Part shown: positions 52,670 to 60,616 of the stretch, piece by piece
How positions within the stretch are numbered: position 1 is the first letter of the stretch
Layout: the number at the start of each line of letters is the position of its first letter
Assembly: GCA_029265255.1 (NCBI GenBank)
Contig: JAJUJQ010000003.1
Span: 1-64,000, forward strand
Origin: Spirochaetota bacterium
Lineage (GTDB): Bacteria; Spirochaetota; Spirochaetia; Treponematales; Rectinemataceae
Length of the DNA: 64,000 bases
Direction of reading: 5' to 3'
Notes under the pieces: model-generated
Databases searched by the model: none
Seen by the model: only the letters and a program-made list of their open reading frames with translations
Told to the model about the DNA's origin: nothing
Program-made: the position numbers and the translations under genes

Positions 52670-53593
52670 ATGCCCATGAGAATGGAAGAAGTATTCGAAA
52701 CCCTGCGTCAGTACCAGGAATTGCTTTCCAGGCGCGTCGAGATGGAAAAGCAGCTCGAAGCCATGCCTAAGACGCTGGACATACAGAACCAGATGCTCTC
52801 GAGGGAAAGAAAATCCCTTGCGGAGGCGAAAGAGCAGTATGATCAGTCCGAGGCACGCCTCAGAGAACTCCGCCAAGCCCTCAGTGATGCCGAAATGCGC
52901 CGCGAGAACGCGGAGAAGCAGATGGACGGCATTCAGACGCAGCGAGAATACGACGCGGTCAATAAGGAAATTCGGGAAGCGTCCGAAAAGGAGCAGGATT
53001 TCCGTCGCCAGATTCAGGACGAAGAGCGACGCTTTGCCGAATTCGATGATCGCCTGCACCGTATCGAGATGTCCGTCTCCACTCTGGAGCAGGAAATTGA
53101 TCAGAAACGATCCGAGATTGAAGAGAAAACGAAGGTATTGAGAGAAGAAGTCGAGCAGATTCGTCAGCAGGAGCAGAATCTTACCTCAGAAATCGACGAC
53201 GATCTCAAATTCAAGTTTGAACGGATCATTAGAAGCAAGCTGGGCATGGGTATTGTGCCGATCCATGGAGTGGTATGTACCGGCTGCCACATGATTCTTC
53301 CTGCAAATTTCGTCAACGAAGTGCGGCAGGCGGATCGGATCGTTTTCTGCCCATACTGCTCGCGTATTCTCTTTTATGAAGAGACAGAGAATGCGGAGGC
53401 TATCGAAGAAATTCTTGCAGGCTCGCTGTCCGATCTTTCGGAGGAGGAAGGAGAGGAATCGGAGGAAACTGAGAATTCCGAGGAGCCAGAAGAAGGGCTG
53501 GCCAAACCGAAGCGAGCGTCACGGAGGAAAAAACCGATTGGCGAAGTACCTCCGGTCATTGACAGTGAGTTCATAATCGAAGATATGGATTGA
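52670..53593 (+). CDS. Coiled-coil C4-type zinc-ribbon protein
   Basis: The product has 307 residues from ATG 52670 (GAGG seven bases upstream; ATG 52664 is too close to it). The first 190 residues are one long coiled coil; a zinc ribbon follows with 'VCTGCHMILPANFVNEVRQ' and 'FCPYCSRILFY'. The tail is extremely acidic, then basic ('KPKRASRRKK'). This organisation matches the zf-RING_7/YacB-like zinc-ribbon family found in many bacteria, where a role in secretion or RNA binding has been suggested. In treponemes it sits between rpoD and the mre cluster. Its last 30 bases overlap the rnpB promoter. Confidence 0.8.
   Translation: MPMRMEEVFETLRQYQELLSRRVEMEKQLEAMPKTLDIQNQMLSRERKSLAEAKEQYDQSEARLRELRQALSDAEMRRENAEKQMDGIQTQREYDAVNKEIREASEKEQDFRRQIQDEERRFAEFDDRLHRIEMSVSTLEQEIDQKRSEIEEKTKVLREEVEQIRQQEQNLTSEIDDDLKFKFERIIRSKLGMGIVPIHGVVCTGCHMILPANFVNEVRQADRIVFCPYCSRILFYEETENAEAIEEILAGSLSDLSEEEGEESEETENSEEPEEGLAKPKRASRRKKPIGEVPPVIDSEFIIEDMD
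53559..53589 (+). promoter_or_regulatory. Predicted rnpB promoter
   Basis: TTGACA (53559-53564) and TATGGA (53584-53589), with a 19-base spacer that is longer than ideal. The predicted start matches G53597, the first base of the RNA. It lies inside the end of the zinc-ribbon gene. Confidence 0.5.
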
Positions 53594-53596
53594 ATT

Positions 53597-54009
53597 GGCG
53601 GGCCGGGTTGCCGCGGGCGTTAGCCTGAGGAAAGTCCGGGCTCGGAAGGGTGCGATGCCGGATAACGTCCGGGACGGAGGATGACCGGTTTTCGCGAAAG
53701 CGGAAGCCAAGGCACCACCGGACAGAGAGTGCCACAGAAAACATACCGCTGCGTTATTGCAGTAAGGGTGAAAAGGCGAGGCAAGAGCTCACCGCATTGC
53801 CGGTAACGGCGATGGCAGGGCAAACCTCATCGCGAGCAAGGTCGAACAGCGATGGATTACCCGTCCGGGCTGCGTGTGCAGCCCATATCGCGGGTAGACC
53901 GCAAGAACGTGTTTGCAAAGGCACGTCGAGAGAGATGGCAACCATGCGATGTACCGCGGCAACGCGGACGGTCGCATACAGAACCCGGCTTACAGGCCCG
54001 CCTTTTTTT
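53597..54009 (+). ncRNA. rnpB: RNase P RNA (class A)
   Basis: Catalytic RNA that matures tRNA 5' ends. The P1 stem pairs GGCGGGCC at 53597 with GGCCCGCC at 53995-54002, and the T-run 54003-54009 ends it. Conserved blocks: 'GAGGAAAGTCCGGGCTC' (about 53627), 'AGAGTGCCACAGAAAACATAC' in two parts near 53726-53746, 'AAGGGTGAAAAGGCGAGG' near 53764, and the 3' 'AGAACCCGGCTTACAG'. All appear in bacterial type A order. The mature RNA is about 406 nt. Confidence 0.96.
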
Positions 54010-54017
54010 GATATACT
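53989..54017 (+). promoter_or_regulatory. Predicted promoter of the mre operon TPR gene, inside rnpB
   Basis: CTTACA (53989-53994), 17-base spacer, TATACT (54012-54017). The -35 lies in the conserved 3' part of rnpB and the -10 follows its terminator; the -10 ends eight bases before ATG 54026. Confidence 0.55.
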
Positions 54018-54025
54018 GAGCTTCC

Positions 54026-54967
54026 ATGCAGCATTCCGTGTTCAGATTCCGGCATCCAGAGCGAAACGCAATTCACCCCATTTTTTTGGTCATAATGCTG
54101 TGCGCCGCTATCGGTGGACTGGCATTCGGGGTCTATGCCCTTATAAAACCTTCCCAGACAGGGGCGTCATTTTCTCGCAAAACGCTTGCGGATCTCTGGA
54201 ATTCCGGCAATATCGCTGCGACACTCGAACAGGCGAGAATCGCTGCGGACACCGCCCTGACCGATCCTTACTATTATGCGCTTCGCGGTATTGCAGCCTA
54301 TTATGCAGCACTCGATGCGCAGGAAGAGGAAGGACGGCAGCAACTTCTTGAAGAGAGCATCGCGAGTATCAGAAAGGCTCGCGCCATCGGTCTCAGGGGA
54401 CGGCTCGTTGCGCAGAGTGTGTATGTGCTCGCGAAAGCGTATTACCAGAAGGGTGATCCCTGGTTTGATCTTGCAGAGCGCGGCTTTCTTGAAGCCAGAC
54501 AAGCCGGCATAAAGGAAAAAGACCTTGCCCAGTATCTTGCCGCGATATACGCAAGCCGCAAGGATTATGCCAATGCGGTCGCATGGTTTGAGCGATCGCT
54601 GAAAGAAGAACCTTCGGATCTTCTTAAGCTTTCGGCTGCGATCAGCTATCGAGGCATGGGGAATAGTGAGAAGGCGCGACAGTTGTTTCACGAGATCATA
54701 TCGACAGGAACCGATGCGCGAATCAAATTGAAGGCAAAGCTGGCTCTTGCGCAGGATATGCTTGATAATAAAAGCATCGCTGAGGCGAAACAGCTATTTC
54801 AGGAAGTGATAAATGAGGATTCCGTCAACGCAGAGGCATGGTTTGGGCTGGGCCTTGCATGTTTTGCACAAAACGACCAGATCGGATCGAGAGCGGCATT
54901 CAGAAAAGTGGTGCAGATAGATCCGAACCATGTCGAAGCCCGCAGAAAACTGGCAGACAAACTCTAG
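54026..54967 (+). CDS. Membrane-anchored TPR protein
   Basis: The product has 313 residues. One N-terminal transmembrane segment ('FLVIMLCAAIGGLAFGVYALI', about 20-40) predicts an inner-membrane anchor, with the TPR-rich remainder in the periplasm: 'QSVYVLAKAYYQKGDPWFDLAERGFLEARQAG', 'YLAAIYASRKDYANAVAWFERSLKEEPSDLLKLSAAISYRGMGNSEKARQLFHEII', and 'AEAWFGLGLACFAQNDQIGSRAAFRKVVQIDPNHVEA'. It has no catalytic motif. It opens the mre operon, 15 bases before mreB, so a scaffold role in cell-wall elongation is plausible. No ribosome site is present before the ATG. Confidence 0.8.
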   Translation: MQHSVFRFRHPERNAIHPIFLVIMLCAAIGGLAFGVYALIKPSQTGASFSRKTLADLWNSGNIAATLEQARIAADTALTDPYYYALRGIAAYYAALDAQEEEGRQQLLEESIASIRKARAIGLRGRLVAQSVYVLAKAYYQKGDPWFDLAERGFLEARQAGIKEKDLAQYLAAIYASRKDYANAVAWFERSLKEEPSDLLKLSAAISYRGMGNSEKARQLFHEIISTGTDARIKLKAKLALAQDMLDNKSIAEAKQLFQEVINEDSVNAEAWFGLGLACFAQNDQIGSRAAFRKVVQIDPNHVEARRKLADKL

Positions 54968-54982
54968 GATAAGGAGACAAAG

Positions 54983-56020
54983 GTGAGCGGCTTGTTTGAT
55001 ATGTTCAGTCCCGATATAGGAATCGATCTGGGGACATGCAATACGCTTATATATGTCAAAGGCAAGGGTATTGTGCTGAATGAGCCTTCGGTTGTTGCGG
55101 TTGAGCGAGGGACCAACAGGATCGTTGCGGTCGGCACGGAAGCCAAGAGCATGCTTTCACGAACCCCAACCGATATCATCGCAAAGCGACCACTTCGTGA
55201 CGGAGTCATCGCGGATCCCGACATGACCGAGAAGATGATCAAGTATTTTATTCAGCGAGTATTTCCTAAAAATCTATTTTTTAAGCCGAGGGTTGTGGTG
55301 GGCGTTCCTACTTGCATTACCAAGGTTGAGGAAAATGCCGTAATCGACTCGACATATAAAGCTGGCGCGCGCCAGGTCAAGGTCATCGCGGAATCTCTCG
55401 CAGCAGCGATCGGCGCTGGTATCCCTATCACTGAACCTGCCGGCCATATGATCTGTGACATCGGTGGAGGTACCACCGAGATATCGGTCATTTCCCTCAA
55501 AGGAATGGTGGTAACCAGCGCGATACGTATTGGTGGCGATGAATTCGACGAAGCGATCATCCGTCACATCCGCAACATCCACAATCTCATCATTGGGGAA
55601 CAGACCGCGGAACGTCTGAAGATCGAGATCGGAAATGCCAGCCCTGAACGCACCATAGAGAAGATGGAGATCAAAGGTACTGACGCCATCACGGGGCTTC
55701 CTCGGCGCTTCGAAGTCGATTCGGTCGAAATACGGGAAGCGCTTCTCGATTCAGTGAACCTGATTGTCGAAGAAGTCAAGAAGACGCTCGGCAGGACGCC
55801 GCCAGAGCTTGCGGCGGATATTGTCGAGCGAGGCATTGTGCTTTCTGGTGGTGGGGCCTTGTTAAAAGGGCTGCCAAAGCTCATCGCGAAGGAGACCGGC
55901 GTACCGGTTATTCTGGCGGAACGGCCGCTCGAATGCGTGGCCATAGGAGCTGGGCGGTATTTCGAGATTATGCAAAAGAATGTAGGGACCGGCAGTGTCT
56001 ATGAAAGCCTGAATCTCTGA
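54983..56020 (+). CDS. mreB: Rod shape-determining actin MreB
   Basis: Bacterial actin that organises the elongasome under the inner membrane. The 345-residue product begins with a GTG that has AAGGAG seven bases before it. The phosphate-1 motif '[29 protein letters not shown]', phosphate-2 '[17 protein letters not shown]' and adenosine motif '[14 protein letters not shown]' are intact, with the conserved '[22 protein letters not shown]' near the start. First elongasome gene; mreC follows 15 bases after the stop. Confidence 0.97.
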   Translation: MSGLFDMFSPDIGIDLGTCNTLIYVKGKGIVLNEPSVVAVERGTNRIVAVGTEAKSMLSRTPTDIIAKRPLRDGVIADPDMTEKMIKYFIQRVFPKNLFFKPRVVVGVPTCITKVEENAVIDSTYKAGARQVKVIAESLAAAIGAGIPITEPAGHMICDIGGGTTEISVISLKGMVVTSAIRIGGDEFDEAIIRHIRNIHNLIIGEQTAERLKIEIGNASPERTIEKMEIKGTDAITGLPRRFEVDSVEIREALLDSVNLIVEEVKKTLGRTPPELAADIVERGIVLSGGGALLKGLPKLIAKETGVPVILAERPLECVAIGAGRYFEIMQKNVGTGSVYESLNL

Positions 56021-56035
56021 GCTGGCAGAATTTTC

Positions 56036-56914
56036 ATGAAAACGGGCGGCTCTAAGGGCATTTTTAGCTCTATTCACAGGAAAGCAGCGGTTCTTGTGGT
56101 CTCTTCCTTTATCATCATGGCTATCTCAACCAATGTGGCAGCTTCGATTCCATCCCTGTTTAAGGGATATGTCATCGGTACGCTTCAGAAAGGATTCAGC
56201 TCGATCGGCTCTTTTTTCTCCGATACCGCGGGCGCGGTGTCAGAGCTCGCACGCCTGCGGAAGGAATATCGTGCTCTGCTGGAAAAGCTTCGTGAATATG
56301 AGATACGGGAGCGCGAATACACCAGCATGAAAGAGGAAAACCAGCGGCTTAAGGAATTGCTTGGCATTGAGAGCATGTCTGCTGCGGAAAAGACGATCGC
56401 TCATATCATTGCATCCGATCCAGGCAACACCTATTCCTCAATGGTCATCGACAAGGGCGAAAGAGACGGCATTGAGCGGAACATGCCGGTTCTTGCGTTC
56501 CAGAATGGTGTCGAAGGCCTGGCTGGCAAGATTACTGAGGTGCGCGCAACCACAAGTGTGGTACAACCAATTCATGATAAAAGATTCTATGCTGCCGCGA
56601 GACTCGCAGTAACTCGCGCAGAAGGACTTCTCTGCGGGTCCGGAGTGCGAAACGAACCGCTATCGCTCATGTATATTCCACAAAAGGAGTCGGAGACACT
56701 CAAGCAAGGGGACATTGTTGTTACCAGTGGGCTGGATAGGGTGTTCCCACCAGAGATTATGATTGGACGAGTTGCCTCCTGGAAGAAAAATGAATTCTCG
56801 GGCTCGCTGCTGATCGATGTGGTACCTGCAATCGATTTAGGCCGAACAGAATATGTCTTTGTCATAAAAAATGCCAAGAATTTATCAGAAGGCCGGGAAG
56901 GGGTATCCCCATGA
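56036..56914 (+). CDS. mreC: Cell-shape protein MreC
   Basis: Periplasmic scaffold of the elongasome, anchored in the inner membrane. It has 292 residues. The N-terminal transmembrane helix ('AAVLVVSSFIIMAISTNVAA') is followed by a coiled coil ('VSELARLRKEYRALLEKLREYEIREREYTSMKEENQRLKELLGI'), then the beta-rich domain with 'VIDKGERDGIERNMPVLAFQNGVEGLAGKI', 'TSVVQPIHDK' and 'GDIVVTSGLDRVFPPEIMIGRV', all MreC hallmarks. No strong ribosome site precedes the ATG. It overlaps mreD (ATGA). Confidence 0.93.
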   Translation: MKTGGSKGIFSSIHRKAAVLVVSSFIIMAISTNVAASIPSLFKGYVIGTLQKGFSSIGSFFSDTAGAVSELARLRKEYRALLEKLREYEIREREYTSMKEENQRLKELLGIESMSAAEKTIAHIIASDPGNTYSSMVIDKGERDGIERNMPVLAFQNGVEGLAGKITEVRATTSVVQPIHDKRFYAAARLAVTRAEGLLCGSGVRNEPLSLMYIPQKESETLKQGDIVVTSGLDRVFPPEIMIGRVASWKKNEFSGSLLIDVVPAIDLGRTEYVFVIKNAKNLSEGREGVSP

Positions 56915-57420
56915 AAAGCGTGATCGTTACGGTGATCGCAGCGGTACTCATGCTTTTCATCCAATCGACTTGGCTGTCGCGGGGAATCCTGCTTGGTGTC
57001 ATTCCTGATCTCTGCCTTTCCGTGCTTCTTTTTGCCGCTTTTCTGAATAAAGAAGGGCAGGGGATGTTTGTCGCTTTTATTGTTGGCCTTGTGGCGGACA
57101 TGCTGAGCGCTTCTCCGCTTGGCTACCATGCGTTTCTCTATAGTGTCGTCGCATACCTGACGACGATGGTGAGCCGTGTTGCAGAGAAAGATGTGCTCGT
57201 CATTCCTTTCGCGCTTGGGGCTGCCGGCACGGTGCTCAAGGGGCTTCTCTCGGTCGTTGCCGCGGCTCTCTTCCCTTCAATTGCCATCAGCTCCAGAATT
57301 CTAAGCGTCGAGTTTGCGGTCGAGATTGCAATGAATGGAATAGGGACCATTCTGCTATTCTTTTTGCTTCATTTCCTCGAGAGACTCTTCATCAACGAGC
57401 GTAAGAAGGCGCTCCCGTGA
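56911..57420 (+). CDS. mreD: Cell-shape protein MreD
   Basis: A small integral membrane partner of MreC. It has 169 residues with about five transmembrane helices ('SVIVTVIAAVLMLFIQSTWL', 'GVIPDLCLSVLLFAAFL', 'MFVAFIVGLVADMLSA', 'FALGAAGTVLKGLLSVVAAALF', 'GTILLFFLLHFLERLF'). The motif 'PDLCLSVLLFAAFLNKEGQGMFVAFIVGLVADMLSASPLGYHAFLYS' is the MreD pattern. It overlaps the mreC stop, and PBP2 begins 20 bases downstream. Confidence 0.88.
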   Translation: MKSVIVTVIAAVLMLFIQSTWLSRGILLGVIPDLCLSVLLFAAFLNKEGQGMFVAFIVGLVADMLSASPLGYHAFLYSVVAYLTTMVSRVAEKDVLVIPFALGAAGTVLKGLLSVVAAALFPSIAISSRILSVEFAVEIAMNGIGTILLFFLLHFLERLFINERKKALP

Positions 57421-57440
57421 ATGGACTCAGGTAACCGCAT

Positions 57441-59300
57441 ATGAGCTTCATCGAAAAGAAGATAACCGGAAGGATACGGGTTCTGAGAACTCTGGTTGTC
57501 CTTATGGTTTCTATCTACGCGATCAATCTGTTTTCACTCCAGATCCTCAGAAAGGAAATGTTTAAGAACGAGGCTGAACGAGTCTCGCTGCAATGGACGA
57601 GAATTCCTGCTCCTAGAGGGGAAATCTACGACAGAACAGGAAAGATGCTGCTCGCTGGCAATACTGAAGCTTATTCTGTCTATATTACTCCTTCCGAGCT
57701 TCCAGCAGACCGCAGGGACAGTGTGATCGATGGCCTTGTTCGTATTTTAGGGGTGGCACGGACAGAAATCGAATCGAAGATACCATCGAGAGGGGCGCCC
57801 GCGTATGGAAGGATTGTTGTCGCCAAAAATGCGTCGTTCGCGGCGATAACCGAGATTGCAGCCCATGTCGATGATTTCCCCGGCGTTTCGTGGTCATCGC
57901 GTCCTTTTCGAAGCTATCCGGAATTGCGTTCACTCTCCAATGTCATCGGCTATGTCGGCACGATAACCAGAGACGAATTCAAATTGCTGTATAATAAAGG
58001 ATACACCCTTGAGGACATGACCGGCAAGGCAGGCGTCGAGCTTGTCTACGAGGATCTGCTCAAGGGTAAGGATGGATGGATTACCAAAGCTGTCGATGTA
58101 AAGGGAAGGGACATCTCCAGCAAGGAGGCCAGGATTGAGCCTCCCGTTCCTGGCAAGCGGCTGATCCTCAGTATCGATGCGACCATCCAGAAGATTGCCG
58201 AAGACGCACTTGGTCAGCGGCAAGGATCCGTCATTGTAATGAAACCTTCGACAGGGGAACTGCTCGCCCTAGTCACCTATCCCTATTACGATTCTCGAAC
58301 CTTTCTTTCAGACAATGCAGGTGAAGAATATCTTCTCCTGCGAGATGACCCGGGGAAGCCCATGCTGAACCGCGCATACCAGTCCTCCTATCCTCCAGCG
58401 TCAACCTTCAAGACCGTCCTTACCACCGCGGCGATTGAAGAGAAAGCCATTGACTTGGAAAAACGCATCTATTGCGCAGGTGAACTCAACTATGGAGGAA
58501 GAACCTGGAATTGTCATATCAAAAAGCCGGGGCATGGACCTCTGAACCTCAAAGAAGCCCTCGCGCAGTCCTGCGATATTTATTACTGGACTCTGGGAAG
58601 GGATTATCTTGGTATCGAGAATATCGACCTGTACGCTCAGGAATACGGATTCGGCAAGCCTTCAGGAATCGATCTTCCTGCAGAAAACGAGGGAAATCTG
58701 CCAACACCGACCTGGAAGGAAGATCGCTACAATGAAGTCTGGACACTCGGTGATACCATGAATCTTTCCATAGGACAGGGCTATCTTCTTGCCTCACCCT
58801 TGCAGATTGCTGATATGATGGCAATGATCGTCAATAGTGGTATCGTCTACAAGCCCCATGTTCTGAAAGAAGTGAGAGACGCGCAAACCGGCGTACTTAT
58901 CAATGAGGTTCAGCCGGAAGTCCTTCACAAATCCTCAATCTCGCCCAGAACCTTTGAAACGGTCCGTGCGTACCTGCGCGGGGTCATTACAAACGGAACC
59001 GCGCGCGCACCGATTTCGACCAAGGTTGTACAGATTGCGGGCAAAACTGGAACTGCCGAAGTCGGTCTTAAAAACCGGTGGCACTCATGGTTTGCTTCCT
59101 TCGGTCCATACGACGCGCCGCCAAAAGATCAGATCGTTGTCGTGACCATGGTTGAAGCCACAAATCCATGGGAATGGTGGGCTCCCTACGCTGCCAATGT
59201 CATTTATCAGGCAATCTTTTCCGGGCAGGATGCCGAAACAGCAGCGAAAACGGTTGGCGTAAATCTTCGTGGTACCATAGTGGGAGGGCGGCGGGAATGA
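57441..59300 (+). CDS. mrdA: Penicillin-binding protein 2 (transpeptidase)
   Basis: Crosslinks peptidoglycan for cell elongation, paired with RodA. The 619-residue product has one N-terminal transmembrane helix, a dimerisation domain ('WTRIPAPRGEIYDRTGKMLLAGNTEAYSVYITPSEL') and the transpeptidase domain: S321-T-F-K ('PPASTFKTVL'), the SxD/SxN triad at 'QSCDIYYW', and K535-T-G-T. 'GTARAPIS' and 'YQSSYPPASTFK' are typical of class B PBPs. It overlaps rodA by four bases. Confidence 0.95.
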   Translation: MSFIEKKITGRIRVLRTLVVLMVSIYAINLFSLQILRKEMFKNEAERVSLQWTRIPAPRGEIYDRTGKMLLAGNTEAYSVYITPSELPADRRDSVIDGLVRILGVARTEIESKIPSRGAPAYGRIVVAKNASFAAITEIAAHVDDFPGVSWSSRPFRSYPELRSLSNVIGYVGTITRDEFKLLYNKGYTLEDMTGKAGVELVYEDLLKGKDGWITKAVDVKGRDISSKEARIEPPVPGKRLILSIDATIQKIAEDALGQRQGSVIVMKPSTGELLALVTYPYYDSRTFLSDNAGEEYLLLRDDPGKPMLNRAYQSSYPPASTFKTVLTTAAIEEKAIDLEKRIYCAGELNYGGRTWNCHIKKPGHGPLNLKEALAQSCDIYYWTLGRDYLGIENIDLYAQEYGFGKPSGIDLPAENEGNLPTPTWKEDRYNEVWTLGDTMNLSIGQGYLLASPLQIADMMAMIVNSGIVYKPHVLKEVRDAQTGVLINEVQPEVLHKSSISPRTFETVRAYLRGVITNGTARAPISTKVVQIAGKTGTAEVGLKNRWHSWFASFGPYDAPPKDQIVVVTMVEATNPWEWWAPYAANVIYQAIFSGQDAETAAKTVGVNLRGTIVGGRRE

Positions 59301-60616
59301 ATCTGCATTCATTGCGGCGTTTTTTCGGCAATGTCGATTATTATCTTCTCGTATCGGTTTTTCTTCTCTGCATCATCGGCATTGCTGCCATTTATTCAGC
59401 CGGAGTGGATGCCGATGGTGTACTGGTCTCGAGGGAATTTCTCAAGCAGGTCATCTGGCTTGTTATTGGACTTCCGCTGCTTGTTGTCGCGGCGCTATTC
59501 GATTTTTCACGATTCAAGGACACTTCCTGGATTTTTTTTGCAGTAACCGTGGTACTGCTGGTAATAACCAGAATTGGCGGGCGAGTCGTAAACGGTGCGC
59601 GGTCGTGGATTGGTATCGGAGGGCTGGGAATACAGCCGGCTGAATTTGCCAAAATTGCAACGGTATTGATGATCGCGCACTATCTCGATAGTGCAGAATA
59701 TGTCTCAAGCTTCAGAAAACTTGTTAATACCGGCCTTATTGCGGGAATTCCGGTAATTCTTATTCTCATCCAGCCCGATTTTGGGTCTTCACTTGTGTTT
59801 TTTCCTGCCGCACTTGTCATGCTGGCGCTCGCGAAGGTCGACTTCAGATACATTCTCTTTGGTGTTCTTGGGGTCATCGGTATTTTCATTTTTCTCAGCA
59901 TTCCGCTGTATGCGATGAACATGAGTTCTCCCGAAAGCCTACTGAATGTGATCATTTCGCGTCAGGACATCCTGTTTGCGGTTTTCCTGATGATCGTGGT
60001 CATCACGGTTATCGCGGCATTGGGGTGGCAGAAATTCAAGAAACCATATTATTTTTGGATATCATATATCTTTGCGGTGATCGATTTTTCGTTCGCCGGA
60101 GCCTATGTATCTCAGAAAGTCCTTAAACCATACCAGATCGCCCGACTTCTCGTTTTCGTCAATCCTGCCATCGATCCGAGAGGCTCAGGCTGGAACATCC
60201 TTCAAAGCATTACGGCAATCGGATCGGGAGGTTTCCTCGGCAAGGGATTTCTGCGCGGCACCCATAGCCATGCGCGGTTTATTCCACAGCAGAGCACCGA
60301 TTTTATTTTTTCGATTATTGCCGAGGAATTCGGCCTTTTAGGCTGTCTTGTGCTGTTTGGACTCTATCTGATTATTTTCATGCGCTGCATCGTTCTCATA
60401 GAAACCTCCAAGGATAGGTATTCTCAATATGTCACGGGGGGAATTCTTGGCATTTTTGCGTTTCATTTCATGATCAATATCGGAATGGCCATGGGAATCA
60501 TGCCTGTCACGGGGATTCCGCTCTTTTTCATCTCATATGGCGGATCGGCGCTGTGGGCTGGGCTTATATCCGTTGGCATCCTGATGGGAATCTCCGCACG
60601 AAGGTATTCAGCATGA
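59297..60616 (+). CDS. rodA: Peptidoglycan glycosyltransferase RodA
   Basis: SEDS-family polymerase that makes glycan strands from lipid II. ATG 59297 follows GGGAGGG and overlaps the PBP2 stop; the frame upstream to 59168 lies within PBP2 and is rejected. The product has 439 residues with about ten transmembrane helices. Motifs: 'NGARSWIGIGGLGIQPAEFAKIATV', 'LIQPDFGSSLVFFPAALVMLALA' (catalytic Asp region), and 'GKGFLRGTHSHARFIPQQSTDFIFSIIAEEFGLLG', then 'GIMPVTGIPLFFISYGGSALWAGLISVGIL'. It contains an extended middle segment (about 215-300) compared with the E. coli protein. Confidence 0.95.
   Translation: MNLHSLRRFFGNVDYYLLVSVFLLCIIGIAAIYSAGVDADGVLVSREFLKQVIWLVIGLPLLVVAALFDFSRFKDTSWIFFAVTVVLLVITRIGGRVVNGARSWIGIGGLGIQPAEFAKIATVLMIAHYLDSAEYVSSFRKLVNTGLIAGIPVILILIQPDFGSSLVFFPAALVMLALAKVDFRYILFGVLGVIGIFIFLSIPLYAMNMSSPESLLNVIISRQDILFAVFLMIVVITVIAALGWQKFKKPYYFWISYIFAVIDFSFAGAYVSQKVLKPYQIARLLVFVNPAIDPRGSGWNILQSITAIGSGGFLGKGFLRGTHSHARFIPQQSTDFIFSIIAEEFGLLGCLVLFGLYLIIFMRCIVLIETSKDRYSQYVTGGILGIFAFHFMINIGMAMGIMPVTGIPLFFISYGGSALWAGLISVGILMGISARRYSA

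Noticed and set aside
59168..59296. An N-terminal extension of rodA within PBP2
   Set aside because: ATG 59297 has GGGAGGG upstream, overlaps the PBP2 stop in the usual ATGA form, and begins at the conserved start of RodA.
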